Positions 1 to 11,266 of a stretch of DNA of 64,000 nt are shown one piece after another. The notes under the pieces are model-generated. The model was not told the origin of the DNA. It searched no databases and worked only from the letters and a program-made list of their open reading frames with translations. Position numbers and translations under genes: made by a program. The stretch covers positions 108,360-172,359 of the forward strand of contig VSDK01013984.1 in NCBI GenBank assembly GCA_009767595.1. Direction: 5' to 3'. The DNA comes from Symbiodinium kawagutii. Its lineage: Eukaryota; Sar; Dinophyceae; Suessiales; Symbiodiniaceae. How positions within the stretch are numbered: the first letter of the stretch is position 1; every line of letters starts with the position of its first letter.

Positions 1-89
1 TACCAGCTTATGAGAAACCCATGGTGGTTCTCATCTGCCAAGTCGCGCCGGACTTGGCCAACAGTGACAAGGCAGGGGACGTCACCTGA
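1..89 (+). CDS. 3' end of a coding exon running in from the window edge (unidentified)
   Basis: The third frame is open from base 3 and reads PAYEKPMVVLICQ, then VAPDLANSDKAGDVT, and stops at TGA 87-89. GC-rich third positions and a normal amino-acid mix suggest real coding. It is probably the last exon of a gene that starts left of the window. A donor at ggac|gtcacc is also possible, in which case the TGA is intronic. No domain recognised. Confidence 0.4.
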   Translation, partial: PAYEKPMVVLICQVAPDLANSDKAGDVT

Positions 90-316
90 GCCAAAGACCC
101 TCATAATTTGAAAGGGGACAAGGCCCCTTCAGTGAGCTGGATAGGATTCTTCATTCAACAAGCTGTAGAGTCGAATATGTACCATAAGTGGTGATTACCC
201 AAGTCTTGACCCAAGTTCACTCACTGGGGGGGGGGTAACCACCTTGTGCTGCATAGCTGGTAGTTAGCCTTATTGTTTAAGCAACTTAGCCAACGTTTAG
301 GGCCACCACCTTGTGC

Positions 317-418
317 TACATCGCGCTCTGCACGGGATCCCAGCTGCCCACCGTTGTTCGCTACCGTTGGAATGGGGCCACCGTTGATCACGAAGATGCT
401 GGCGGCGTCCCTTTCCAG
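317..418 (+). CDS. candidate exon (unidentified)
   Basis: Open frame beginning YIALCTGSQLPTVV and ending EDAGGVPFQ, followed directly by TGA 419-421 or by a donor at cca|gtgacc. A second frame is also open here, so the frame is not certain. An accaccttgtgct word just upstream is repeated at about 238 and 303. Confidence 0.35.
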
Positions 419-861
419 TGACCACGAGTCGCCTCACTGAGATCGAAAAGTTGCGGGCGTTTCGGGCAGCATGGCGGGGGGGGGGGTGTGGATGTGACCC
501 CCGCGGGGCCCTGGATCGTTACACACGGGTAACCGCCATAGCAGGGGTGCCAGAGCCGGTGCAGTTCATGCTAATTGGCACAGATTGGTTCGCAATTGGC
601 CTGCAAGTCATTTTTGGGTTGAGGCACCGTTGGCTTCTTCGTTTAAACAATAAACCACTGGTTAACATTCATTATCAGCACTGGTTTAGCTGGTTAAGTT
701 ATAAACCACTGGTGAAGCCATAAACCACGGGCTTTCAATGGGTCAACCATGGTCAACCAATGAATTTAAGCCATAAACCACGGTTTAGCCCAATGAATCG
801 ACCCTTGTTGAACCCATCACCAGGCACCATCATCTCCTCCTCACCGTTGCTCCAAGCGCAG

Positions 862-957
862 GCGGAGGTGGAGCTGAAACGTTCGGGTGACACAGCACCA
901 CTGAGACGTTTGAGCAGCGCTGACGTGCTGGGGCTCGGTTTGGCCGATCAGCTATGA
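862..957 (+). CDS. candidate terminal exon (unidentified)
   Basis: Acceptor gcgcag| ends at 861. The frame reads AEVELKRSGDTAPLRR then LSSADVLGLGLADQL and stops at TGA 955-957. The composition is alpha-helical and charged, unlike the surrounding AT-rich DNA. An M4 repeat starts 46 bp downstream. Confidence 0.4.
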   Translation, partial: AEVELKRSGDTAPLRRLSSADVLGLGLADQL

Positions 958-1003
958 TGTACAAGCTGGGCCCATTATCAGCTATAGCCGGTGGTTTATC
1001 ACT

Positions 1004-1118
1004 ACTGGGTGGATTACAGCTATGAACTTAGCTTTTTAGCTTTTTTTTGGGTATGATTGATTTACCATATAACCACTAAAAGTTAGGCTTTTAGCAAGGG
1101 ATCTGAAAGCCACCAAGA
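1004..1118 (+). mobile_element. M4 MITE-like element, copy 1
   Basis: About 115 bp. It shares a core (tatgattgatttaccatat, then aaccactaaaa) and a right end (agcaagggatct..aagccaccaag) with copies at 19057, 38801 and 63413. The left end (actgggtgg or actggatggctta) is a rough inverted match to the right end (aagccaccaag). Non-coding. Confidence 0.75.
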
Positions 1119-1318
1119 CTAGGGTAACTAATTACTAGTTACTGGTTATGGTAAATATAACTGCAGTTAAATGTCCTTATAAACCAAGTTATAGCTAGGG
1201 GGGGCCCACCTTGTATCCACTGGTTCTTCCAAGCTTTGAGCTAAGCCGGGAGCTTACTCAATGAGGCCGGGGAACCGCTGGCGAAGCATGGGTATGATAA
1301 AATTGGAACCATGAGAAG

Positions 1319-1411
1319 ATGGCACGTAAACGCCGGGTCAGGCAGGATCTGTCGCGGAATTTCCCCAATGGTTTGGAGAAAAAGGCATTGTGGTTCGCCG
1401 CTGGTTTGTGA
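1319..1411 (+). CDS. short open frame (weak)
   Basis: ATG-started 30-codon frame, MARKRRVRQDLSRNFPNGLE then KKALWFAAGL and TGA. The N-terminus is very basic. A longer overlapping + frame (from about 1261 to 1505) is also open, so this is only a candidate exon. Confidence 0.2.
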   Translation: MARKRRVRQDLSRNFPNGLEKKALWFAAGL

Positions 1412-1653
1412 TACTTCGCTGCGAAGATGTTTGGTAGTTCTAAGTTTCTTTGTTGGATGTGATTTTGACAGACTCTGCCCGTCCATTCATCCCTATGGTA
1501 GGTAACCAGGGAACCCCAAATTGGGGTTGGTTGTCTATTATCTAACTTGAAGGGGGGGAAAGGATTGTTTGACTCAATGGAACGAAGTCGTTGACCAACC
1601 AGGATTCAACCAAGTCTCAGAGCTATAGTTCTTGGTGTTCATTGCTGTTTGGG

Positions 1654-1735
1654 AAACCAATCTGGGAGTCGAAAATCACGAAAAAATAGGTCAAACATGT
1701 GTATTGATGGATTTTCCACTTCCAGGTTAGTTTGC
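1654..1735 (+). mobile_element. M6 MITE-like element, copy 1
   Basis: Left end aaaccaatctgggagtcg + aaaatc and right end ggattttccacttccagg + ttagttt are inverted copies of each other. The interior is only about 30 bp. The same termini occur at 32365-32463 and 41753-41972. Confidence 0.6.
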
Positions 1736-2697
1736 CGGACTCGATTTTGTTTGGTTGCAATAGTACGGTTTGGCGTGTGTTTTGACATCCGTTTCGACAT
1801 GAAACCTACTGGACCTAGACCTTCTCGCTGACATACTGTGTGGCACATGGACTGCTTGGCATGTGCTCACTGTGAAATTTTTGCATGCTGCCCTGCCAGC
1901 ACGGTTGCCAGTCAGGTTGGCCTTTGCTTCAGAAATTGCTCTTGGCAGTGGGGTAGCCCAGCGCTGCTGAAGAGTATGCCGTGTGTCATTGAGAACGAAG
2001 ATGTTGAGCTGGATTGCAGATGTTGACCTGGTCCGTTAAGAACCCTCCGCCGCTTACGTTCACTGCGGTGTGCCCAAGATAAAAAGCAACCAATGCCACA
2101 TCCATAGATAAAATTATGCGTTGCCGTGCACGGGCTATTCTAGATTGATTGAGAACGCACACTGTTGCTTGGGTGGCTTTGAATGCATGATGGGATATGA
2201 GTAACCACTTATAGATCCACTAGAAATCACTATAAGATCCACTGATCCCATAAGAGATCAGGAGCATTCCCTTCTCAAGTGTGCTCGGTGGGAGTTCTGA
2301 ACTCTGACCACCGACGGCAATTGAGAACACATGAATTGTCCAACGAAAACACTGTGGTACTTGCCAGTTAAGCAGTCATAAGGTTGCCACAGGGCTTCAA
2401 AGGCCGGTCTACTGGTAGGTATGAGTGCCTTCTTGTAGTCAATCTCATGTTCTAACTATGAGGGGCGCATAGTGCATTCGTCTTCGTTAAAGTGAGAACC
2501 TTTCTTCCTGGCTAGCTCAAACTGCGACGCAGAAATCTGTAAGATGGGTTGATTTCGATGCGGGAAATCCAACTAATGGATGATTTTGGCCTATATAGTC
2601 GCAACTACTTTTGGCTGGTGATTTCAAACATCTTTTCCCCTACCATTTATGGGATGGTTGCTTAACTACGGTTGATTGACCCAGATTTCTCCTGCAG
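1736..2697. other. non-coding stretch with one weak ORF
   Basis: No convincing gene. A 62-codon + frame at 1838-2026 (ends NEDVELDCRC) may include small exons, but its codon use is mixed. The last 20 bp form a good 3' splice site for the next exon: ttgaccca at 2676-2683, a pyrimidine run, then cctgcag|. Confidence 0.4.
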
Positions 2698-2870
2698 ATC
2701 GAAACCACCAATCAGTCTTCCTCCAGTTGCTTCACCTTCGCCAGCTTAGCCTGGGCCGTCTCGTCGCAGCGTTTTGCTTTTCACGCCACACGACTGGCCA
2801 GCCGCGCGCTGCACAGAAAGCCGCGCAGGGAAATGGCAAGTGCCTTGGCGATGTGGTCGCGGTACGACTG
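2698..2870 (+). CDS. internal exon (unidentified)
   Basis: Acceptor tttctcctgcag| and donor cgactg|gtgaga bound a 173-nt frame of 57 codons plus 2 nt. It begins IETTNQSSSSCFTF, runs through SLAWAVSSQRFAFHATRL, and ends EMASALAMWSRYD. Basic and helical; no domain recognised. One of the best-bounded exons here. Confidence 0.55.
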
Positions 2871-4132
2871 GTGAGAGGGGGCTCATCGCTAGCCGACAGC
2901 AGTAGATGACCATAGCAGTCAGCGGTTGATTAGGAACATCCATCATGGAGAATGCTGAGTATAGTTATTTGTACTGATGTTACTACTTGCTGATTGAAAG
3001 AACTGAGGTTGGCTACTGCTTTGGAATCCTGTAGGGCTTCCCCAAGTTATCAGCGGGTGCTGTGGAATGTCCAGTCCACCAGGTGGTACCATAGCAGGAG
3101 TCCCTGGATGCTCCATTGCCTTCAGAGATCAGCTAAATGTAGGGTACCTTTGGCTTTGACAGGTTTGCATGTGTCTAACTGTGGATGTGTTGTAAGATGT
3201 TGTAAGAATTATGTGCCTCTTGTTTTTTGTACCAACTTGCAGGTCTATTTAGGTGTGTCATCCTATTGTGCGATGCAACTGGCATACCCACCATTGGGTA
3301 TGCATATTGTTTACTACAAGCTGAAGGGTACCGGGAACATGTAAGATATACCAGACCTGGCATGTAGTAAAGTATTCAACCACAACTCGATGAACCATTC
3401 TGAACCATCGTTGCCATGATAAACCATCACTGATCTGCTCAGACTGAGCATGGTCCTTTTAACTGTTGGACTATTACTCAATAAAAAGTCAGAATCATCC
3501 TGGAGAAGCTGAAAATATGCCACACGTCCAGGATGGGGACTTAGAAATAGGGCTATTCAAGTTATCCATGTTGCTCTCACGAGTCGCTTATCACGTTTGA
3601 TATGTAATTCCTAGCATGACCACCGATATCAATATAGAGTTTTTACACTCTTTCATACCTTAATGTTTCTTCAGTGTTTGTCATGCAACACTCATGCAAC
3701 ACGTATGTATTTATCTTTTGATTTTAGCCTATATTTGTTGAACTACTGTTTCACTAATTTGGTTCGATTTATATTTTATTTACAGTTACCAAAGCGCACA
3801 TATACATATAATACATACAAATCCCTCAAAAACGAAATATACTACATTTTAACAAACAATTTATAAGGAGATTGAGTAATTTAACTTTAAATAAACAGTT
3901 AAGATCCCTCAAGATCCTAGAAAAAACTATTTATATATAACTTGAATAGCATCAATATATGTAAATCAATTTGCATAAATAGATGTGTATATATATATAT
4001 ACATATGTGTGTAAAATTAGTCTATTTTGTGTTTATTTACTATTTATTCATTTACTGATTTATTTGTTGATAAACCTTCATATCCCTCAACATCCCTACT
4101 TTCTGTTTCAGAATTCCATCCATCTTTCCCAG
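2871..4132. other. AT-rich intron-like stretch
   Basis: Begins with GTGAGA after the 2698 exon. A 116-codon + frame at 2994-3344 opens KELRLATALESCRAS and may hide an exon near 2994-3090. The part after about 3600 is AT-rich, with an (AT)n run near 3988-4005. Confidence 0.4.
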
Positions 4133-4170
4133 GTGGCAAGATCGACCTCTCCGGGGGCCACTTGGCGACG
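4133..4170 (+). CDS. micro-exon (unidentified)
   Basis: A 38-nt island, acceptor ctttcccag| and donor gcgacg|gtgatg, reading GKIDLSGGHLAT. GC-rich in AT-rich surroundings. Both splice signals are good, but the length is too short for certainty. Confidence 0.35.
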
Positions 4171-4428
4171 GTGATGAGTGATGGAAGGCATGGACCATAC
4201 GTCGATGTGGTTAAGAGCATGGTTTTTAACGGTTTATGTCATGGTTTACATGGCATATATATTTATATATGATCAATATGTTGTTAATGATATCATCGAT
4301 ATCATGGTTAATAATGGTGAAGAACTGACAACAAATGTTACACAACTAACACTGAGGATTTAGAATGGTTAATAGAGGTCTATCATGGGGGATAATAAGT
4401 AACAATAAGGGTGAAACACCTACTATAT

Positions 4429-4539
4429 GGCGGTTTTCTCAAGATAGGGAACCCCAAAGTTATGGCTTTTATGTTGGTTTATGCCTGTGAACGGTCAATG
4501 AACTGGATGATTTGGGGAACCTCATTTTGAGAAACCACA
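4429..4539 (+). mobile_element. M3 MITE-like element, diverged copy
   Basis: Left end ggttttctcaagataggga, right end ggatgatttggggaacctca + ttttgagaaacca. The termini are inverted matches of each other and of the copies at 23624 and 38979. Confidence 0.65.
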
Positions 4540-5236
4540 TATGATTGATATCATTGATGATTAAGGATTCACGATGATTGTTTTGCGATTGTTATTTTAA
4601 AGATTGATAATTAGCGCTTCTGAAGTGCAATTATGCTTACCGCGCATGAATCATGATAAATGATTATAGTGATGATTATACAGGCACATACCATGATCCC
4701 ATGGCCATCATACACTATCATTATCAGTTGGTTTCCACAGTTGTTGATGTATGTTTATCTATCAGCATGTCATGCAAAAAGCAAGTGCACATCTATTGAT
4801 ACTCAGGAATTGCAAGGATTTCCCAACTTCACTTTTTGCGGCTGCCTCATCACTGGCTCATTTAACCTTAGACATGGTGATGGTGTGCGGCATTGATCCC
4901 CTTGGCCTTACCCATGGGTCAGTGATTTAAAGGGTTGGCAAACGACTCATATAGCAGTGGTGGCTGGAAAAGCTGGGGGGGTCGCTTGGTAACATCAGGG
5001 CGTTAGTTTTGATTTGTTTGGCCGAGCTACCAATAACATCCTTGAAGCCTTATCTCTTGGCGGGTGCTTTGGAGGGAGCTAAGGGGCCAGGCGCATCCCC
5101 AGAGCCCTTTTAAGGGGTATACTAGGCTCGGTAGAAAAGAGCAAAAAGCCTTCTATTGGGAAAAATACAAAAACCTTCAAAACCAACAAAAAAACCGGGT
5201 GAAGATGTGAGGGATGACATCGCTTAATTGCCTCAG
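4540..5236. other. non-coding stretch with an M5 copy
   Basis: AT-rich with no good frame. Bases 5062-5118 carry a diverged M5 copy (ggagggagctaaggggccag, then cccttttaagggg). Confidence 0.4.
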
Positions 5237-5398
5237 CAGCGGAAGGCTGCCACAATTCGGAATTTTTCTAGGCGCTTGGTGACTCCACCCCACAAGTGGG
5301 ATGGGATTCAGCACATTTGTGCTCAGTCTCACCCCAAGGACCGTCTTTGCATGGAGCTACCAGGAGTGGCCGAACCAAATGGCAGCTCTAGTAATTAA
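5237..5398 (+). CDS. candidate terminal exon (unidentified)
   Basis: Acceptor cctcag| ends at 5236. The frame of 53 codons reads QRKAATIRNFSRRLV, then TPPHKWDGIQHICAQS, then HPKDRLCMEL, and stops at TAA 5396-5398. The last 15 codons overlap the M5 word ggagctaccaggagtggcc, so the true exon may end near 5345. Confidence 0.4.
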   Translation, partial: QRKAATIRNFSRRLVTPPHKWDGIQHICAQSHPKDRLCMELPGVAEPNGSSSN

Positions 5399-5849
5399 AA
5401 GGCCCTAGCTTTGCACAACTCAACAAAGTTGAACATATTGGTCATTGTTGCTTCCCATCTCTTAGCAACAGTTAACTGCCAACATTCATCTAACCAACCA
5501 TGTGTCAAGAATTCATTGATAAGGATTCATTAATGTTGGTTCACCGCCTTATTGATAAAGGGTTCATTAACGTTGGTTAAGTCTTTTATCAACACGGCGC
5601 TCAACCAACATGAACTTTATCACCGTCGACTATTCTCCTGTTAACCCTGCAACAGGTGACCATCATTAGCGCCATGGTGTTCATGACAAGCGTTGGACCC
5701 ACATGCTAAACCAAAGTGTTGATGGGGTGCAAAGCATGAGGTGCTTCGGCCCCCCCAGCCACGGCGGGCTATGGTGGGGGGGGGGGCAGCTACAGCTATC
5801 AAGGAGGTGGAGTGGATGGGGCCGAGACATGTGCTACTTGACTGGGCTG

Positions 5850-5945
5850 GTGGCTGGGAGGGAGCTAAGGAGCCAGGGGCACCCATGTAGCCTTTGAAGA
5901 AGGGGAAGGAAGGAGCTAGTAGGAGTGGCCTAAGCAAATGGTACT
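5850..5945 (+). repeat. M5 dispersed repeat
   Basis: gggagggagctaaggagcca at 5857 and ggagctagtaggagtggcct near 5910, then aagcaaatgg. The same two-part pattern occurs at 5062/5347, 12555, 23526 and 61565, and in part at 53146. Confidence 0.6.
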
Positions 5946-6246
5946 GATAGTCAATTGTGCAGCTTGCTAGCGATCATCCAATATGAGTCATTTACACTAG
6001 TCAACCAAGCGTTTTATGGGGTCATTGTTGTGAGAAGTCACCACATGTGGAATTGTCCATAAATGATGTACTCTTGTAGCTGCTTCATTTGATCATGAAG
6101 GGCCACCATCATTTTCGAGATTCACCCATCGAGAGAGACAGACACGCACACACACACAATACAGATATTGTATATAAATGTATTCTATACACGCATGCAA
6201 GTATATCCACATTGGGGCTAATTGACCGTAGGATCTTCAAAACAAG

Positions 6247-6618
6247 GTGCCACTTCGACGCGTTCCCTACCAGACTTTGCTTCATGTTCGAGCTTGGGAA
6301 CCTATGTGGAAGATTGGAGATAGATCATGCAAGATGTTTTTAGAACCAACTAAAGTATTTAAATACTATAGTCTATTTGGGAACGGGATCGTGCATGTTG
6401 CATATCAAACCAGTCATATATTGATGGATCACTCTTCAAAAACGTGCCTTTTCAGCCACGGACCGCAGGCGTCTCTCAGCAGATGGCCGAAGCTGCTCTG
6501 TGTCTTGGACATCGTTGTTGTCAGTGGTTTGTTGATTCTTTGGCTTTGGTTATGTTGGTGGTTTCGTAGGGTTTACATAGGGTCACAGCCATTGGGAATG
6601 GTTAATAATAGGGGTTGA
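6247..6618 (+). CDS. open frame with a possible membrane segment (weak)
   Basis: A 123-codon open frame. Residues about 86-112 (VLDIVVVSGLLILWLWLCWW, then FRRVY) would form one membrane span followed by basic residues. The 5' part (MPLRRVPYQTLLHVRAWEPM) is also protein-like. Low GC in the middle and an open alternative frame near 6456 make a two-exon or chance explanation likely. Confidence 0.2.
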   Translation: MPLRRVPYQTLLHVRAWEPMWKIGDRSCKMFLEPTKVFKYYSLFGNGIVHVAYQTSHILMDHSSKTCLFSHGPQASLSRWPKLLCVLDIVVVSGLLILWLWLCWWFRRVYIGSQPLGMVNNRG

Positions 6619-7537
6619 AAACCAACAACAATGGAGGGCGCATGCCTCTCCCAACCCCCTGGAAGTAGCGGATGTCCTGGAATCATCACTGGGGACTCCC
6701 ATACCGCGATGTTCACTGAATTTCTCTGAGGCAGGACCCCACGGTACAGCAGCAAATCAAGGACCCCGTGGATCCTGGAATTGATCAGTCTTGGCTAATG
6801 CCTCGGTTGCGGTGCTGCTTTGATAGTTCCGGGGTGCGTGGTGGTTCCTTTTTATTTCCAGACTAGTTTTTTGTCAACCACTACCTATCCAGTATTCTTA
6901 ATTTACTATAATGAGCCATTGTGCAATCCTCACAATTCTATATACAGTATATACATACACATGTATTTATATCATCAACGACAATCCGCCATATCATAAG
7001 AATCATTGTTTCACATCAACCATCGTTAGCCATCAAAGTGGCAATGTAATCCATGAACTTGCTCACTAAACATCCGTGGTGCAAGCAGCCCATCCTTCAT
7101 TAATCAGCTGCTTAGCCACTGTATAAGCATGAATGAGCATCCATTGATCTATTGAGTCATCGTTAACCATCGTGAATCATCCAATGAACCACCTTTTGCC
7201 ATTATGGCACACCTAGCCATCATTAGCCTTTCTGAACCACCACTAACCATCACTAACCACCACCATCCATGGTTCCATTAAACCATCACCTTGTCATCAT
7301 AATCACCATCCATTAGCCATTATATCATCACTAAGCATCCTTAACCATCAGATAGTCATCACTAAGCACCACTACTCATCAGATAGCCAACGCTCACCAT
7401 CCTCAATCATGGTCTCTGACTATTCTTCAACCATTTACCAACACTAAGCACAAGGAAAACCCATGGTCTCATAGCAGCCGCCCAGCCCCCCATGGCTGAC
7501 CCCATGGCTGGCCCCATGGCTGGCAACACCGCCGCAG
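6619..7537. other. non-coding stretch; ACCATCA-type cryptic repeat
   Basis: No good frame. A small GC-rich island at about 6735-6790 (after gaggcag|) reads DPTVQQQIKDPVDPG. Bases 7150-7440 are almost free of G on the + strand and made of degenerate aaccatcac/taaccatc words. Confidence 0.4.
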
Positions 7538-7658
7538 GAAGTGGCTTACCAGAAAGCCTCCGAGGGCTTCGAGGTGGCCAAGGTGGCGGGAGCCATGGCG
7601 GCGGAGGAGCCATGGGACCAGGGCCCAGGTGCCGAGATTTACAGATTTACGTGCCGGG
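7538..7658 (+). CDS. internal exon abutting an M1 element (unidentified)
   Basis: Acceptor accgccgcag| and a donor exactly at the M1 left end (ccggg|gtatggctg). The 40 codons read EVAYQKASEGFEVAKVAGAM, AAEEPWDQGPG, AEIYRFTCR. Highly GC-rich with strong codon bias. Another frame is a Met/Ala/Gly/Pro low-complexity read that I reject. Confidence 0.55.
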
Positions 7659-7797
7659 GTATGGCTGTGGGTCAGTTCACCCCGCACCCCTGGTTCCCCA
7701 TCATTAACCATTGTTTCCCTCTTATTGTTGGTGGAAATCCCCCATTAGTTGGTTGGTTACTATTGACCCATAGCCGTATGATTATAGTCCAATGCAG
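7659..7797 (+). mobile_element. M1 introner-like MITE, copy 1
   Basis: Starts gtatggctgtgggtca, ends ttgacccatagccgtat; the ends are inverted copies. The interior has the shared accattgtttccct word. The element begins with the 5' GT of the intron, and a CAG follows 27 nt after ttgaccca, so element plus tail could be a complete intron of about 139 bp. The downstream exon is not obvious. Confidence 0.6.
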
Positions 7798-7918
7798 AGA
7801 TATAATGAAATAGTCAGTGGAACATTGTCAACCACCATGCCGGTTAGTGATGATTAGTAGGGGTTATGCGGTGCCTAATGGATATCATGGTCAACAATGT
7901 TGGTGAATGATTATAAGT

Positions 7919-8016
7919 CTGGTTGGTGGTTTGATTGACATTTTTTCCCAAATGTAATGATTAACAAATGGTTGGTTGACTGATATTTTTCATATGGGGT
8001 TACAACCACCAACCAG
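7919..8016 (+). mobile_element. M2 MITE, copy 1
   Basis: About 98 bp with inverted ends ctggttggtggttt and aaccaccaaccag, and internal tggttggttgactgatattt. Other copies: 14866, 16586, 18503, 25134, 37721. Confidence 0.75.
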
Positions 8017-8977
8017 TTTACATACACCGGGACAATGAAGATGTAGGACAGTGGTAGGGCAGATCTTTTGAGAAGCCCTCGCAAAAAAAAATGAACATGT
8101 CTGAATCTGTATGCAGGTGTAAGTGTGATTGTAACGTGGCTGCCTCATGATATTTCACAAGCAAATGATGGAGACAAGATGGTGAACGACGATGAATTGT
8201 GATAGATGATGGGCAAATTAGGAGGCAAACAGCGGGTAAATGATGATCAGAAAGGATTGAATTACAATGATAGATAACGGCAAAATCATGGTTTGATGAT
8301 GGTTCATGAATGAATGACGATGGATAGATCACTTAGTTCTGAGGTTTCAGATTCTTTATTGCAGGAAAAGTATTTATGATATTGGGGTTATTGTTTGTGT
8401 GACAGCTTGATGCCGCTCTCTCGTTTTCCCGTGTCTATTGTGGAAACCAGTTCAGGAGTATGCAAAGTATGTCCGAAACTAATTCAAAAAAAAGTAAATA
8501 TATATGTATGTATATTTATATATATATACCATGATTTGTTGTTCTCGACGAAATTTTATTTTTTTTGCTCAACAATTTTGAAATGAACAGCATCCCCCTT
8601 GGAAAATTGCATCCATCAAGGCAGTCAGACCGCAAGTCTGCAAAGAATACATGATACCTGTCATTCTTTTTTGGGGATCTGTGGTTCCCAAACAGGGGCG
8701 ATTTTGCAGCAGCTACATGCAGCTTGGAAATCAAAATCGCCTTGCAATTCATAATTCCACAAAATGGGATGGGATGCTGAGCTCAAAAAGGATCTATTCA
8801 CTTAAGTGATTTGTTGCACCCTCTTGGCATTGCTTTGGCACGGCAGTGCCCACATTTTTGGAGCACTGGGCGCTAGGTTCGTTGATGGATTCGGATAGCT
8901 TATAAGTGGGTATGAAATGTTTATGGTATAGCTATGTAATTGTCATCGTCAACCATCATTGCCATCGAATCAGCAAT
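8017..8977. other. non-coding stretch with weak frames
   Basis: A 76-codon + frame without ATG at 8582-8810 and an opposing - frame at 8516-8752 are both open, so neither is convincing. A possible small exon near 8400-8470 reads SLMPLSRFPVSIVETS. Confidence 0.35.
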
Positions 8978-9044
<67 letters not shown>

Positions 9045-9106
9045 GCCATCATCATCACCCATCATCATCACCATCACCATCATCATCATCATCATCATCA
9101 TCATCA
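8978..9106. repeat. (ATC)n microsatellite, two blocks
   Basis: 22 uninterrupted ATC units at 8978-9043, then an imperfect ATC/ACC block at 9048-9106. Poly-Ile, poly-Ser and poly-His reads across it are artefacts. Confidence 0.95.
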
Positions 9107-9143
9107 GCCATCATTGCGCACTAAGCCAGTGTGAAGCATCATC

Positions 9144-9359
9144 ATGCTCTTCTTTTGCTTCGGACACCCATGGGGTTCGCGACCCAGTGCGGAGTCGCAG
9201 GAGTTGGGGAAGTACATTCAGGAAGGTCCTGCGGGTATCTCCGTGCTTTGCTTCCTAGGCGCCGGAGGGCTACCGAGGGGGCTGCCGTGGGGGGCCATTG
9301 AAGGTGCTGGCCCTACATGGCAAGCTGGGTCAATGTCCAACCAACTAATGGGTAGATGA
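9144..9359 (+). CDS. candidate exon or small ORF (unidentified)
   Basis: ATG at 9144. The frame reads MLFFCFGHPWGSRPSAES, QELGKYIQEGPAGISVLCF, LGAGGLPRGLPWGAIEG, to a stop at 9357-9359. The hydrophobic start could be a short signal sequence. GC content rises sharply against the flanks. The part after about 9320 is probably not coding. Confidence 0.4.
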   Translation: MLFFCFGHPWGSRPSAESQELGKYIQEGPAGISVLCFLGAGGLPRGLPWGAIEGAGPTWQAGSMSNQLMGR

Positions 9360-10885
9360 CCATCCCGACTTCAGGACTACCTTGGTGAGTTTGGGGGATG
9401 TGAATGGCCAGGGGTGTAGGCTATTGATCCACGGCCATATCCCGCAAAACGGTTCTCTATAGCTTCAGCTGAACGGTGTGTTTGGACCGCAGGGGTGTAT
9501 AACATCCGAGCTGAATCATTGTGGTATCTCAGCATCTCACGGTACTCCTGGCCGAGGAAAGGCAAACTTGAACCGCTTGGTGCGCTTGTTTACACCGCAA
9601 CTGATTGGCAACTGCCTTGGCATGCCCAAACCACGCCGTTCTATACTGTCATTATTCATACATCCACACAGAGTGGTGCCCCCCCGTTGCTTAACTTAGG
9701 GTTTTTCACCAGGGTAACTACCAGTTTTAGTCGATATACTTAGGTAAACCAACCTATAGCCAGCGTTGCACAACCCCGCAGTTCCACAGCAGGGCATCCT
9801 CAGTGAGGCCGTGACAAAAAAAACAATTCTTACTAGCTATGATTTGGATGTTGGGTGCTGGTGATGCCATGTGATACCTGACCGCTGTCAGGTGAACCCT
9901 GCGTGCAATGAGTAATTGATAGGAATAAATAAGTATGCGGGAAGGAAGTGGCCATTAATCAACACACAATACCAAACAAGCAAAGGTTGGTTTAACATTC
10001 ATGGGTAGCTCATGTTGACTACTTGTTTGGTAATCATTTTTTCACATAGGTTAATATTAATTGATATTTACAGTGACCCCAACTTGATGACGATGAGTGA
10101 TCACGTACTGATGATGTGCGATGAGTCTCCCCAACAGGATAAGGTCCCTATCCACCTACCGGTGTACTTGTACTTATGTTGCATTTTCCTATATCGAAAA
10201 TATTGGGTGTCATATGGTGTCATACATTGTCTTAGTACCAAACCCATACAAGTAACAAATATACAATTGAGCAATATCTCATTAGTTCTACACATTACTA
10301 TTCATGGGTTGTATGCATCGTGAAAATCAACCAGTAACTACGTCAATCAGCATGGGAGTTTACTAGCATTAAACAATAATTTACACTAACTGGTCCTTCG
10401 CATTAATTAATAACAACCAGTCGTATACCATCAGTTTTTGAGCAATCACCCAGTTATAAACTTATCACTATTGCATGAGCCATTCATGACTTGAAGCTAA
10501 TCTAACTCTCATAGCATAATGATTGCCAACCGCTGGTGTCATGATTATAAATGCCGGTCATGGAGTTGTACACAACTAGTTTTAGTATAGTTTTTATGCG
10601 TAGTCCAAAGACTGCACGACCGCTTTCTAGCTGTTGTCATTATAGTCATATTTCTACATCCATTTGTCCATGTTGTTAGTCACAGAACTGAATAACCATC
10701 ACTAGTACAAACCATAAAAAATATACTACTATCATATGATATACTAACCTCACTTCGATGTGTAGACAAATGTCTCGTGATACATTAAATTATATTTATG
10801 TTATTTCAAGAATAGCATGCAAGCACTACATATGCCATCTAACCCTTGCATATCATACAACCATCCAACCCCATAACCCGCCCAT
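9360..10885. other. mostly AT-rich intron-like stretch
   Basis: One weak island at 9490-9640 has two open + frames (one includes YSWPRKGKLEPLGALVYTA). From about 9740 to 10885 the DNA is AT-rich and I see no gene. Confidence 0.4.
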
Positions 10886-10888
10886 CCT

Positions 10889-11033
10889 GGTCCCCCCTGG
10901 GGCTGGCGCCACGGAACCCCCGAGGCGGCCTCGCAACGACGCTGATCGGCTTTCTGGGCCTGCTGAATTTTGGCAACGGCACCTGGGGCGCAGCGCGTTG
11001 TGGGGAAGGACCTGTGGGTTTCAGGGGTCGATG
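10889..11033 (+). CDS. candidate exon, frame ambiguous
   Basis: A GC-rich island ending at a GTGAGG donor. One frame reads GLATTLIGFLGLLNFGNGTW, a hydrophobic stretch. The other reads ATEPPRRPRNDADRLSGPAE then FWQRHLGRSALWGRTC. I cannot decide between them. Strand is + by the donor. Confidence 0.35.
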
Positions 11034-11266
11034 GTGGAGGGTGAGGGTTGGTGATGGCGGGTGATGGCGGGTCATGGCGATTAGTTCATGATGGCTCATG
11101 ATGGTTGATGCTGATGATGATGATGGTGATGATGGTGATGATGGTTGTTGTCACTCGGCCTTAGCTCCTCCAAACTCCTTCAGATGGCGATGGAAATACA
11201 TGGCTGGTAATGGTGATCAATCAATGTGGTGGCTCGTGATGGTTGATGGTGTGGTTGATGGTGTGG

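Noticed and set aside
8582..8810. 76-codon + frame without ATG
   Set aside because: An opposing - frame is equally open, low coding bias, no splice signals.
8940..9134. Poly-Ile, poly-Ser and poly-His open frames
   Set aside because: They only translate the ATC microsatellite in its three frames.
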